Shown in pieces: positions 8,639-16,922 of a stretch of DNA of 64,000 bases. Position numbers and translations under genes: made by a program. Numbering within the stretch: position 1 is the stretch's first letter; every line of letters starts with the position of its first letter. The notes beneath the pieces are model-generated. The model saw nothing but the letters and a program-made list of their open reading frames with translations. It did no database searches and had not been told where the DNA came from. Origin of the DNA: Bacillota bacterium (GTDB lineage Bacteria > Bacillota > Clostridia > Clostridiales > Clostridiaceae); NCBI GenBank assembly GCA_021781745.1, contig JAJXWH010000013.1, forward strand, positions 47,383 to 111,382, written 5' to 3'.

Positions 8639-9415
8639 ATGAATATTATATTTATATTATTAATAATATTATTAATTCTTATGACAATTGTAGGAGGTTC
8701 TCGTGGAATAAAAGCTTATTTCACTTTAATTCTAAACTTCTTTACTTTATTTATTATGCTAATTTTAATTGGTGCTAAAATCGACCCTATTAAAGTTACT
8801 TTTATTGGTGCGCTTTTTATTAGCTTCTTTAGCCTGTTCTTTATAAATGGATTTAATAAGAAAACACTTTCATCTTTATTTTCTGTAATAATTGTTATAT
8901 TTTTAGTTATGCTTATAACCTATAGCATGAGTATAAATGCAGAAATACAAGGCTTCAGCAATGAACAAACAGAAACAGTTGCATACTTATCTTTATATGT
9001 TCAATTGAATTTTTCTAAAATAGTTATATGTGAAATTTTGATTGGATTATTGGGTGCTATAATAGATGTATCTATCTCCATATCTTCATCAATGAATGAA
9101 ATTTATAAAAATGATCCTCAAATCTCAAGAAATAACTTATTTAAATCTGGCATGAATATAGGTAAGGATATTTTAGGAACCATGACTAACACATTACTTT
9201 TTGCATATATAAGCGGATTTATGACCTTAATAATATATTATAGCGAACTTAATTATTCACTTTCAACTATTTTTAACCAAAAAATCTTCTGCTCAGAAGT
9301 TTTCCAAATTATAAGTTGCGGAATAGGAATCATTCTTATTATACCTATTACTGCATTTTTAGCTTCTAGAATATTCTTTTTTAAATTACAACTAAAAAAA
9401 CAAATACCTGAATAA
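8639..9415 (+). CDS. YibE/YibF-family membrane protein, short paralogue
   Basis: 258 residues from ATG 8639, which has GGAG 12 bases upstream. An in-frame TTG at 8621 directly abuts that GGAG and is less likely. It lacks the long outside domain of its neighbour but keeps the core (EILIGLLGAIIDVSISISSSMNEI, DILGTMTNTLLFAYISGF). The two genes look like halves of a heteromeric membrane complex made by duplication, as in other low-GC bacteria where YibE and YibF are adjacent. Function unknown. Confidence 0.85.
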   Translation: MNIIFILLIILLILMTIVGGSRGIKAYFTLILNFFTLFIMLILIGAKIDPIKVTFIGALFISFFSLFFINGFNKKTLSSLFSVIIVIFLVMLITYSMSINAEIQGFSNEQTETVAYLSLYVQLNFSKIVICEILIGLLGAIIDVSISISSSMNEIYKNDPQISRNNLFKSGMNIGKDILGTMTNTLLFAYISGFMTLIIYYSELNYSLSTIFNQKIFCSEVFQIISCGIGIILIIPITAFLASRIFFFKLQLKKQIPE

Positions 9416-9476
9416 ATTATTATATAGATATTTTTTTCTATATCAACTGCTTAATAAGTTTGAGGTGATATTTGTT

Positions 9477-9662
9477 ATGATAGAGAAATTAGTTTGTCCA
9501 TTAAAATTTGCATCTAATGAAAATGAATGTGTTTCTAATTGTGCTTGGAATGCTGGCTCAGAATCTAAACCTCAATGTGCTATTTTGAAAATTTCATTCA
9601 ACTTAACTTCCTTAGAAAAAAATATTAGTGATCTATTAACTCCCAAAAAAGAGATCAATTAA
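9477..9662 (+). CDS. Small four-Cys protein
   Basis: A 61-residue protein starting MIEKLVCPLKF at ATG 9477, nine bases after GAGGTG; the GTG at 9465 lies inside the ribosome site. Four Cys occur in CPLKF, ECVSNCAW and QCAIL, suggesting a small metal-binding fold. No family is recognised. It lies 60 bases after the YibF-like gene and may be read through from it. Confidence 0.6.
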   Translation: MIEKLVCPLKFASNENECVSNCAWNAGSESKPQCAILKISFNLTSLEKNISDLLTPKKEIN

Positions 9663-9676
9663 ATTAATTTATACTT

Positions 9677-9711
9677 TACCGTTACTAATTGCTTTTAGTG
9701 GCGGCTTTTTA
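9677..9711 (+). terminator. Intrinsic terminator after the four-Cys protein
   Basis: Stem CCGTTACTAA with TTTAGTGGCGG (G-U pairs allowed), 9679-9703, then CTTTTT. Confidence 0.65.
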
Positions 9712-9740
9712 TTTAAGTTAACTTATAGTCTTTTCTATAC

Positions 9741-9944
9741 CTATTTGTTTTTAATAAATACTTTTGATACTGCTAATTCAGCTATACTCTCTATTTCAAA
9801 ATTTTTAATTATTGTTTCCAAACCACCAATTCTTTTACATTTAACAATACTTCTAGTATTATCTACACTTATTATTTCCCATCTAGTTTCTTCATCTTCA
9901 ATCCAAAGACTCAACTTTTCTCCTGGATAATAAATTTGATTCAT
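9741..9944 (-). CDS. Hypothetical protein, 67 residues
   Basis: Starts MNQIYYPGEKLSLWIEDE with a perfect AAGGAGGG 8 bases before the ATG at 9944. It is likely a small beta-rich domain (LSLWIEDEETRWEIISVD, then SIVKCKRIGG). No recognised family. It is convergent with the four-Cys gene. The strong ribosome site supports a real gene. Confidence 0.6.
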   Translation of the reverse strand: MNQIYYPGEKLSLWIEDEETRWEIISVDNTRSIVKCKRIGGLETIIKNFEIESIAELAVSKVFIKNK

Positions 9945-10269
9945 TATCTTTCTCCCTCCTTAAATTAACTAACATGAGTATTATTTGCAGTAGATAATCA
10001 TTTATTCATATTAAAATATAAAAAAACTCCTTGAAAAAATAAAAGAACTCCACATAAATTGAGTGTTCCTTTATTTATAATTCAATTGCATTGTAATTAT
10101 TTCTAGCTTTATTACTCCCCTCTACATATATTTTTTCATTTGTAAACCTCATCTTATCGTAAACCAAATATTATTAAAACCATTCATATGATTTTCTTTA
10201 ACTAAAGTATATTAAAATAGTGTTACAATTTTGTCACAAAAGTAAATCAATTATGTTACAAAATTATAT
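9945..10269. other. Non-coding stretch with one hairpin
   Basis: Holds a minus-strand hairpin (GGAACACTC / GAGTTC, 10044-10072) followed by TTTTATTTTTT, probably the terminator of the RNA-ligase-like gene. An open minus-strand stretch at 10080-10155 (MRFTNEKIYVEGSNKARN...) has no ribosome site and may be a gene scrap. TTTTGTCACAAAA lies near 10228. Confidence 0.4.
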
Positions 10270-10794
10270 TTATATAATGAATTCTTTATATAATTTCCAA
10301 GTTCCTTCTTCCCATTTATATATAGTAATATTATCGAATAAACACTTAAACTCACAAGAATATTGATTAACATAATCCCATACATTGCTATACAATGGCT
10401 TTAACTTTTTTGATGCTAACGTTACATGAAAGGTTTTATTTTTACCATCTTTTTTGTCAAATTCAATGTATGATATTGCACTCATTTTATCAATCAGTCT
10501 ATCGTGCAGTTCTTTTCCCTCTTTAGACATATTTACCTTCATATAAATTACCCTATCATCAAAATGATCATAGCCATCAATTGAATAATGTTCTGCTTTT
10601 TCCACTTTACAAAATTCTTCAAGGGCATAATTTAAATCCGTAATTTCTTGATCATATTCAAAAGGTGCTTTTATTGTAAAATGCGCTGGTAGTTTAGATG
10701 ACTTTGCCTTAAATTTCGTATATATCTCTCTTCTTAAATTATTATTAAAGTCTCCAGCCTCTCCATTAACCACACAAACTATTACATATTTCAT
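10270..10794 (-). CDS. 2'-5' RNA ligase/phosphoesterase-family protein
   Basis: 174 residues from ATG 10794. Two HxT motifs typical of the 2H phosphoesterase superfamily are present, HFTIKAP and HVTLASK, separated by about 80 residues. The family includes LigT/ThpR RNA ligases and cyclic phosphodiesterases; which activity applies cannot be told. A GTG-initiated longer form (to 10824) is possible but lacks a ribosome site at proper distance. It is a single gene with its own downstream hairpin. Confidence 0.8.
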   Translation of the reverse strand: MKYVIVCVVNGEAGDFNNNLRREIYTKFKAKSSKLPAHFTIKAPFEYDQEITDLNYALEEFCKVEKAEHYSIDGYDHFDDRVIYMKVNMSKEGKELHDRLIDKMSAISYIEFDKKDGKNKTFHVTLASKKLKPLYSNVWDYVNQYSCEFKCLFDNITIYKWEEGTWKLYKEFII

Positions 10795-10999
10795 AGTACA
10801 TCCATAATGGGAGTGCGACTTCACGCAATAAATCCCACTAAATACTCCTTTCCTTTTACTATTAACTTGACAATATATTATTTTTAATTTCTTTTATTGT
10901 TTATTTTTATTATATTATTAACATAAGCTAATAAAAATATCTCATATCTATAAAATTATCATCTCTGATGCTAGCAGAAAAATTAATATTAATAAACAA

Positions 11000-11047
11000 A
11001 AATACTGTATTATTTATCTTTTATTATCAGAAAAATAATACAGTATA
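11000..11047 (-). terminator. Intrinsic terminator downstream of the APH-like gene
   Basis: ATACTGTATTATTT (11002-11015) pairs perfectly with AAATAATACAGTAT (11033-11046); minus-strand T-run TTTTTGTTT follows. It lies about 205 bases beyond the APH-like stop. Confidence 0.65.
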
Positions 11048-11049
11048 TG

Positions 11050-11135
11050 CTAAGCTCCATAAGCAATTAATTTATCGTGAGTTAATTCTAGACAGCTTTT
11101 TTGTAAACTTTTATTGCAATAGATGCAACACTATA
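11050..11135 (-). pseudogene. Possible remnant of a Spo0E-like small protein
   Basis: A minus-strand frame ends ...QKSCLELTHDKLIAYGA-stop. This recalls the LSxxLDKLI C-terminal motif of Spo0E-type aspartyl-phosphate phosphatases, but upstream codons hit a stop within 25 residues and there is no ribosome site. It could be a decayed gene or chance. Confidence 0.2.
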
Positions 11136-11251
11136 ATATAGAGAACATCTGTGATACAACATCACGATACTTTAACCATCTATTTTATCTTTTGTATAGT
11201 ATACTATATTCAAGATATTACATAATTGTTCCTTAACATAAAATATTTTAT

Positions 11252-12229
11252 TTAAAAATCAAAAATAATTCTTTTCTTGTTTACAAAGGGTATAAAAAAT
11301 TCTTTGCTCCATCTATTAATTGCATTATGAAAGTAATGGACTTTATGAGCATTTTCTATATGGGTGCAAATAAATAGAATAATTTGAAACACCATAAAAG
11401 CTTCAATGTATTTTGCTTGCATTGGTTCATGAATAACACTTTTATAACCCATTATTATACAACGTTGCTGCTTTTCATCATTAAAATGACTAAATAATGA
11501 ACCTAAATCCATGTAACATGAACTATAACCGCTTAACCCAAAATCTATAGGAACAACTTCCCTATTTTCAGTAACAATTAAATTGGATTTTGCAAGATCG
11601 CAATGAACTAAAACTTTTAAATTTTTTTCATAATTCAATTCATCCATAAAATAATTTATTTGATTTATCGCTTTATCAATTATTTTGAATTGCTCGATGG
11701 ACAGAACTTTTAATTCTACTCCTTCTATCATCTTAAGAGACATCTTTTTTAAAAATATTTTATCATACGAACAACGCTTTAAATTGCTAACCTCAGAAAA
11801 ATTCTTCGAAAAATTATGAAACCTTCCAATCATTTTTCCAAGTTTGAATAGAATTTCATAAGTTAGTTCTATCTTATCAATAGTATTTCCATTTATCCAA
11901 GTCAACAATGTCACTGGTGTACCATCCCTTAGTATTGTTACATAGTTCCCATATCTATTTTTCACTGGAATTTGAGCTGGTATTTCAGTACTTACACTAA
12001 TAGCCTTTAAAATGTTTATTTCACCACTTAAAAAATCTACATTATGCTTATTTTCTCCGAATATATCAAGAGAGAAATCTCTGCTTGATCTATGTATTCT
12101 AGTGACATATTTCTTATTTGATAATTTGTCTGTAATTTTATATGTCTTATTTTCATTGTGCCTTATAAATTCAACTTCAGGCTGTAAAATTTCATAATTA
12201 CTTAAAGCTTCTACTAATAAACCACTCAT
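11252..12229 (-). CDS. Aminoglycoside phosphotransferase-like (APH/CotS-type) kinase
   Basis: 325 residues from ATG 12229, which follows AAGGAGG; the GTG at 12244 overlaps that site. It has the APH-family kinase core: catalytic loop VLVHCDLAKSNLIV and metal-binding IDFGLSGY, about 35 residues apart. Relatives include choline and homoserine kinases, spore-coat CotS proteins and antibiotic kinases. There is no evidence of drug resistance here. The nearest genes are a Nudix hydrolase (94 bases upstream) and a 2H phosphoesterase, a cluster of small nucleotide- or metabolite-handling enzymes. Confidence 0.82.
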   Translation of the reverse strand: MSGLLVEALSNYEILQPEVEFIRHNENKTYKITDKLSNKKYVTRIHRSSRDFSLDIFGENKHNVDFLSGEINILKAISVSTEIPAQIPVKNRYGNYVTILRDGTPVTLLTWINGNTIDKIELTYEILFKLGKMIGRFHNFSKNFSEVSNLKRCSYDKIFLKKMSLKMIEGVELKVLSIEQFKIIDKAINQINYFMDELNYEKNLKVLVHCDLAKSNLIVTENREVVPIDFGLSGYSSCYMDLGSLFSHFNDEKQQRCIIMGYKSVIHEPMQAKYIEAFMVFQIILFICTHIENAHKVHYFHNAINRWSKEFFIPFVNKKRIIFDF

Positions 12230-12322
12230 TACTTCCTCCTTCACAAAATTTTATTTTTAATGCAGTCAATGATATTATCCTACTTTATACAAAAAAACAG
12301 TAACATAGCAGGTATTATAAAA

Positions 12323-12886
12323 TTATAAACTTTTATTTTTAAATTTATCTATTATTTTCTCATAAACCTTAATCATATGCGGTTCACTAGAATATAAATT
12401 TATTTCATCTATAGGTATCCATTTCACACCACTATTTTCATCAGGTTTAACAGTTAGTGTTTCATTTTCATCTGCCTCCATTAAGTAAGCTATTGATGCA
12501 TGTAAATGTGACGATACATATTTTTCTCCCTTTATATGTCCAAAAACAGGTAAAATATCTATTGATATAATCTCATTACAAATTGGAATAAAATTTTTGA
12601 CCCCTGTTTCTTCTTTTGCTTCATTAATTGCTACAAGTAATAAGTTATCCTCTCCATCGGCATGCCCACCTGTCCAAGCCCATGAATTGTATATATTATG
12701 ATGTATCATCAAAGTTTTATCTCTGCTTTTATTTATTATAAATGCAGAACTTGTAATGTGAATAATATCATTCTCTCTAGTTAAAATATCATTAAATATA
12801 TTGGAATATTTTATTATAATTTCTTTATCATTTTTTTCCTGCTCATTATAAGGTTTATATTTTTTAATTGTATCTATCCAGTTCAT
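12323..12886 (-). CDS. Nudix hydrolase
   Basis: 187 residues from ATG 12886 (AGGAAG eight bases upstream; the longer frame starts at a TTG with no site). The Nudix box is [23 protein letters not shown]. Against GX5EX7REUXEEXGU, the first Glu aligns with Asp and the Arg with Asn, while the metal-binding EAKEE core is kept. It hydrolyses a nucleoside-diphosphate-linked substrate that is not identifiable. It is probably cotranscribed with the APH-like kinase downstream. Confidence 0.85.
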   Translation of the reverse strand: MNWIDTIKKYKPYNEQEKNDKEIIIKYSNIFNDILTRENDIIHITSSAFIINKSRDKTLMIHHNIYNSWAWTGGHADGEDNLLLVAINEAKEETGVKNFIPICNEIISIDILPVFGHIKGEKYVSSHLHASIAYLMEADENETLTVKPDENSGVKWIPIDEINLYSSEPHMIKVYEKIIDKFKNKSL

Positions 12887-12943
12887 ATTTTTACACTTCC
12901 TTATTAAATCTCTTTGCAATTTAAGTATACCAAAATAAAAATA

Positions 12944-12990
12944 AACTAGTTACTTTTTAATTGTAACTAGTACTTTTAAAAAAAGAGTAT
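12944..12990 (-). terminator. Hairpin between the b5-like gene and the Nudix gene
   Basis: CTAGTTAC (12946-12953) with GTAACTAG (12963-12970); the minus-strand side is followed by TTTATTTTTATTTT. It may back up the terminator at 13010-13043. Confidence 0.5.
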
Positions 12991-13009
12991 AGTTTTTATA
13001 ATTACTTAA

Positions 13010-13043
13010 TAAAAGGACATGATAGTTAACTCATATCCTTTTA
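13010..13043 (-). terminator. Terminator after the cytochrome-b5-like gene
   Basis: Minus strand: AAAAGGATATGA pairs with TCATGTCCTTTT around GTTAACTA; T-rich tract after. It begins 17 bases beyond the stop at 13061. Confidence 0.7.
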
Positions 13044-13060
13044 TAGTATTTAATATTAAT

Positions 13061-14212
13061 TTAATCAAAATATAATCTATCTCTCATACCGCTAATACCA
13101 CCAGTCCCTGAGCTACCCGCTGTTCCAGTTCCTGTACTTGTCCCTCCGGTTCCCATTCCTCCACCTGTTCCTATTCCGATTCCTCCAGTTCCAAAGCCTC
13201 CGCCTGTTCCAGTTCCTGCTCCGCTTCCTCCAGTTCCAAAGCCTCCGCTTGTTCCTGTTCCTGCTCCGCTTCCTCCAGTTCCCATGCCTCCACTTGTTCC
13301 AGTTCCTGCTCCGCTTCCTCCAGTTCCAAAGCCTCCGCTTGTTCCAGTTCCTGTTCCACTTCCTCCGGTTCCAAAGCCTCCGCCTATTCCAGTTCCTGTT
13401 CCACTTCCTCCGGTTCCCATTCCTCCACTTGTTCCAGTTCCTGTTCCACTTCCTCCGGTTCCCATTCCTCCACTTGTTCCAGTTCCTGCTCCGATTCCTC
13501 CAGTTCCAAAGCCTCCGCTTGTTCCTGTTCCACTTCCTCCGGTTCCAAAGCCTCCGCCTATTCCAGTTCCTGTTCCACTTCCTCCGGTTCCCATTCCTCC
13601 GCTTGTTCCGCTTCCGGCTCCTGTACTAGTTCCAGTTGTAGTTCCACCCTTTAATAACTTAGAAGCGCCTGTACTTTGCCAATCTTGAAGCTGACTAATA
13701 GCTTCTTGAGGGGTTTTTCCTAAACCCACAAGCACTCCTAATATAGCAACCTTTTGGTATATGCGTTGTGGACTTGATCCTTGACTAGGTTCTCTCAAAC
13801 CAAAAGTAACTATTGGTGTGATATATCTAACCCAATCATCAGGAGTAAATTTAGATGTATCTTGCTTTCCTTGTCCTGTCTGCCTATTCATATATGAATC
13901 ATATCTATAATTCATATAGTCATCTGTAAGCACACCAACTTTAGGAGCATTTGTAAGAATATCCATTGTTCCATAGTAAGAATTAAACTGATCTGTTATA
14001 TCTTGACCTGGAACAAGTTCAAAATTTGTTCCTCCCCCAAAGTTTACCTGTCTAGTTACATCGTATACTATACCTTCAATTGCAACATAGGCAGGATTTC
14101 CATTATTTCCATTGTACTGTGCTAATTCATCTAAAGTAAATTCTTTTGGCTGTCTATAATAATTGTCTCCCGTAAGTTCATTAATAGTTTTGAAATCAAA
14201 ATAGATAGACAT
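13061..14212 (-). CDS. Cytochrome-b5-like domain protein with Gly/Thr/Ser repeat tail
   Basis: 383 residues. Residues about 22-80 (KEFTLDELAQYNG...NPAYVAIEGIVYDVT...VPGQDITDQF) match the clostridial cytochrome-b5-like heme/steroid-binding domain. A helical part follows (125-185), then a tail of about 180 residues made of 12-15-residue units such as GTGTSGGMGTGGSG. The protein contains no histidine at all, so the axial heme ligands of b5 are absent. No signal peptide or membrane anchor. The tail is encoded by near-perfect DNA repeats (13130-13640). Similar short b5-like clostridial proteins lack such tails, as far as I know. Confidence 0.82.
   Translation of the reverse strand: MSIYFDFKTINELTGDNYYRQPKEFTLDELAQYNGNNGNPAYVAIEGIVYDVTRQVNFGGGTNFELVPGQDITDQFNSYYGTMDILTNAPKVGVLTDDYMNYRYDSYMNRQTGQGKQDTSKFTPDDWVRYITPIVTFGLREPSQGSSPQRIYQKVAILGVLVGLGKTPQEAISQLQDWQSTGASKLLKGGTTTGTSTGAGSGTSGGMGTGGSGTGTGIGGGFGTGGSGTGTSGGFGTGGIGAGTGTSGGMGTGGSGTGTGTSGGMGTGGSGTGTGIGGGFGTGGSGTGTGTSGGFGTGGSGAGTGTSGGMGTGGSGAGTGTSGGFGTGGSGAGTGTGGGFGTGGIGIGTGGGMGTGGTSTGTGTAGSSGTGGISGMRDRLYFD
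13130..13640 (-). repeat. Tandem 36-45-bp coding repeats
   Basis: Repeated units encoding GTGTSGG(M/F)GTGGSG(T/A) within the b5-like gene. Units differ mainly by GSG/GIG and M/F. Much higher GC than the surroundings. Length variation by slippage is expected. Confidence 0.85.
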
Positions 14213-14638
14213 AAATACCTCTCAAATATTTCTACCTATAAAATTTATGATTTGAATAATAAAAAGATGCATTAAATATTTTTCTTTTTTAAATCAATGG
14301 AATATTTTGAAATATTCCTATAAATGAACTTCCTAGAATAGAGTCAAGCGCTTTTATGCCTAAATTGGTAAAGATTCTAATGTATAGCTCCCTTGATTTT
14401 CTTATTTTATTTAACTATTTTTTTCATAAATAAAGTATCATTTTATTGAATTCAACATATAATGTAACTTGACTAAAATTTTCAATAATTATATATTTAT
14501 ATAAGTACTCAAATTTGAATTCCAATATACTTTTCATCTTAAATAATGTTAATAATTATATACTTATTCTAAAGTTGTATATAATTTATTTAGATTTTTC
14601 TATTTGAGTATATATTAATTATCAAGGGGGCTTTATAA
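14213..14638. other. Leader region upstream of DAHP synthase
   Basis: A 426-bp non-coding region. It contains a perfect palindrome GGAATATTTTGAAATATTCC (14299-14318) of unknown role and the promoter below. I saw no T-box or known riboswitch motif. Confidence 0.5.
14469..14497 (+). promoter_or_regulatory. Sigma-A-type promoter for DAHP synthase
   Basis: TTGACT (14469-14474), 17-base spacer, TATATT (14492-14497). It would give a leader of about 135 bases before the ATG at 14639. Confidence 0.55.
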
Positions 14639-15667
14639 ATGAGTTTTATAACTGTAAGAAAAATACCATCTCCAGAGGAGATTAAAGAATTAACTCCTCT
14701 CGCAGATAATCTGCAAAAGATAAAAGCTGAAAGAGATGCAGAAATTAAAGAAATATTCACTGGAAAAAGTAATAAATTTCTTGTTATTATTGGACCTTGT
14801 TCAGCTGATGATGAAAACTCAGTTTGTGACTATGTTAGCAGACTAGCAAAAGTAAACGAAAAGGTTAAGGATAAGTTGTTTATTGTTCCTAGAATCTATA
14901 CAAATAAACCTAGAACTACTGGTGAAGGATATAAAGGCATGTTTCATCAACCTGATCCTGAAAAATCTCCTAATATTCTTGAAGGATTAATTTCAATTAG
15001 AAAGATGTTTATTCGAGCAATTGAAGAGTCACATCTTACTCCTGCTGATGAAATGCTTTATCCTTCAAACTATATGTATTGTGATGATTTATTATCATAC
15101 GTTGCAGTTGGGGCAAGAAGTGTTGAAAATCAACAACATAGACTTACAGCTAGTGGAATCGATGTTCCTGTTGGAATGAAAAATCCTACAGGTGGTGACA
15201 TGACAGTAATGTTTAATTCCATACAGGCAGCACATGCAAAACATAACTTCTTATACAGACATAATGAAGTAAATACTACTGGTAATCCATATTCTCATGC
15301 AATTATGCGTGGTTCTGTAGATGAACATGGCAACAATATTCCTAATTATCACTATGAAGATTTAATGCGAGTTGCTCAAGCATATAACGAATATAATTTC
15401 CCAAATCCAGCAGTAATTGTTGATGCAAATCATGCAAATTCTATGAAAAAATTTGCAGAACAACCTCGTATAGTAAAAGAAATACTTTATAGCAGAAATT
15501 ACAATAGTGACCTTAAGAAGCTAGTTAAAGGAGTTATGATTGAAAGCTACATAGAAGAAGGCTGTCAAAAAATCGATGAACATATCTATGGTAAATCAAT
15601 TACCGATCCATGCCTCGGCTGGGAAGCTACTGAACAGTTACTTTATTATATTGCCGAACAAGTTTAA
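14639..15667 (+). CDS. 3-deoxy-7-phosphoheptulonate (DAHP) synthase, type I
   Basis: 342 residues, the AroF/G/H-type class I-alpha enzyme. Motifs: IIGPCSADD with metal-ligand Cys54, PRIYTNKPRTTGEGYKG (PEP/E4P site), GMKNPTGGD, DANHANS (metal His) and ITDPCLGW. It condenses PEP and erythrose-4-phosphate, the first step to aromatic amino acids. No chorismate-mutase or ACT extension is present. AAGGGGG precedes the ATG. The other shikimate genes are not nearby. Feedback specificity (Phe/Tyr/Trp) cannot be decided from what I see. Confidence 0.95.
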   Translation: MSFITVRKIPSPEEIKELTPLADNLQKIKAERDAEIKEIFTGKSNKFLVIIGPCSADDENSVCDYVSRLAKVNEKVKDKLFIVPRIYTNKPRTTGEGYKGMFHQPDPEKSPNILEGLISIRKMFIRAIEESHLTPADEMLYPSNYMYCDDLLSYVAVGARSVENQQHRLTASGIDVPVGMKNPTGGDMTVMFNSIQAAHAKHNFLYRHNEVNTTGNPYSHAIMRGSVDEHGNNIPNYHYEDLMRVAQAYNEYNFPNPAVIVDANHANSMKKFAEQPRIVKEILYSRNYNSDLKKLVKGVMIESYIEEGCQKIDEHIYGKSITDPCLGWEATEQLLYYIAEQV

Positions 15668-15697
15668 TTCAGTTAATAGTTAATATAACAACAATTG

Positions 15698-15764
15698 GTA
15701 TTGGAGAAATCTCTATAGGATTTTCTAAAAGAATATTTAGAGCCTTTAGTGATTTCTCCAAAAC
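15698..15764 (+). terminator. Long hairpin after DAHP synthase
   Basis: TTGGAGAAATC (15701-15711) pairs with GATTTCTCCAA (15751-15761), with a weaker inner stem. There is no T-tract, so it may be an RNA-stabilising 3' structure rather than a terminator. Confidence 0.45.
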
Positions 15765-15811
15765 TTATGTTAATGCAATTTATACTTAAATTATGGAGAT
15801 GATTAATTAAA

Positions 15812-16600
15812 ATGAAATACTTAAGCGATTACCATTTGCATTCAAAATTTTCTTTTGATTCTAATCAAAATATTGAGGAAATTGTAGTAAAAGCTATTTC
15901 TATGAACATAAATGAAATATGTTTAACAGAACATATTAGCTTTGACCCTGAGGATAATAGTTATAATTTTTTTAATTATAATGATTATGAAAATGAAATC
16001 CTGGATCTTTCACAAAAATATCATAAAAGGATTAGAATAAAAAAAGGATTAGAAATTGGAGAATATCATCTGTTTAAAGATGATTTTGATAAATACTTTA
16101 AAACAAATAATATAGATTTTATAATAGGCTCAATACATAATCTTAATGGACAAGGTTTAAGGGCTAATATTTCAGAACACGGAGTTAACTACACTTATGA
16201 AACCTACTTTAAAGAAGTTTTAGAATTTGTAAAAGTTGGTGACTTTGATGTTCTTGGTCATCTAGATATCGTTCAGCGTTATGCTTTTAAAGAATGTGGG
16301 GTTTATAACTTTGAAGATTTCAAGGAATATATATATGAAATTTTAAAAATAATAATTTCTAGTGGAAAGGGTATTGAAGTGAATACTTCTGGATTAAATA
16401 ATAATTTGCTTTTCCCTAAATTAGAAATACTAAAAATGTACAAAGATTTAAACGGTAAAATAATAACTGTAGGTTCTGATGCTCATACTAATGATAAAAT
16501 TGGGCAAAAAATAAACTACGCATACGATCTTCTTAAAGACTTAGAATTTAAATATGTATTTACTTATAGCAATAGAAAAATAAATGGAGTGATATTATAA
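15812..16600 (+). CDS. PHP-domain histidinol-phosphatase (HisJ/HisK family)
   Basis: 262 residues with the PHP metal motifs in order: DYHLHSKFSFDS, LTEH, GSIHNL, GHLDIV and VGSDAHTND. Length and motifs fit histidinol-phosphatase of the HisJ/HisK type, which dephosphorylates L-histidinol phosphate. Other phosphoesterase roles are possible because no his gene is adjacent. It is in the same orientation as DAHP synthase, 144 bases downstream. The stop codon lies in a small hairpin (GGAGTGA/TTCACTCC) shared with the convergent gene. Confidence 0.85.
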   Translation: MKYLSDYHLHSKFSFDSNQNIEEIVVKAISMNINEICLTEHISFDPEDNSYNFFNYNDYENEILDLSQKYHKRIRIKKGLEIGEYHLFKDDFDKYFKTNNIDFIIGSIHNLNGQGLRANISEHGVNYTYETYFKEVLEFVKVGDFDVLGHLDIVQRYAFKECGVYNFEDFKEYIYEILKIIISSGKGIEVNTSGLNNNLLFPKLEILKMYKDLNGKIITVGSDAHTNDKIGQKINYAYDLLKDLEFKYVFTYSNRKINGVIL

Positions 16601-16611
16601 TTATTCACTCC

Positions 16612-16899
16612 TTATCTTCTAATGTCTTCTTTTTCAATATTCATTATTTCTGCATCTGTATTACATTCTATAAAATTAATAATATTCTCCATTGTGGAAT
16701 CACATTGTGCTGAATTTGCGCATATACCTACAATACCTATTACTAAAGTTTTATGTACATCTTGTTCATCTGCTTCTGATACAGATATATTAAATTTATT
16801 TTTTAATCTTTGAGTTATGCTTCTTACAATCATTCTTTTTTCTTTTAATGAATGTACCCAAGATGCCCTTAAGGTAACTCTCATAAATAAAATATTCAT
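16612..16899 (-). CDS. YlxP/DUF503 family protein
   Basis: 95 residues. MNILFMRVTLRASWVHSLKEKRMIVRSITQRLKNKFNISVSE is the characteristic DUF503 (YlxP) start: a small ferredoxin-like alpha/beta fold. Family members are often near ribosome-maturation genes (rbfA), and their role is unproven. Here it is 23 bases downstream of the YhaM-like gene, suggesting cotranscription. Confidence 0.88.
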   Translation of the reverse strand: MNILFMRVTLRASWVHSLKEKRMIVRSITQRLKNKFNISVSEADEQDVHKTLVIGIVGICANSAQCDSTMENIINFIECNTDAEIMNIEKEDIRR

Positions 16900-16922
16900 A
16901 TATTCCTCACGTTTCTTTTATT

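Noticed and set aside
11252..12229. Antibiotic-resistance kinase
   Set aside because: Only general APH-family kinase motifs are present; no resistance-specific features or mobile context.
13138..13688. Long open frames on the plus strand (Phe/Leu- and Pro/Val-repeats) opposite the b5-like gene
   Set aside because: They are by-products of the GC-rich coding repeats; no ribosome site or start, and extreme composition.
14213..14638. T-box or amino-acid riboswitch ahead of DAHP synthase
   Set aside because: No T-box core or specifier stem could be found.
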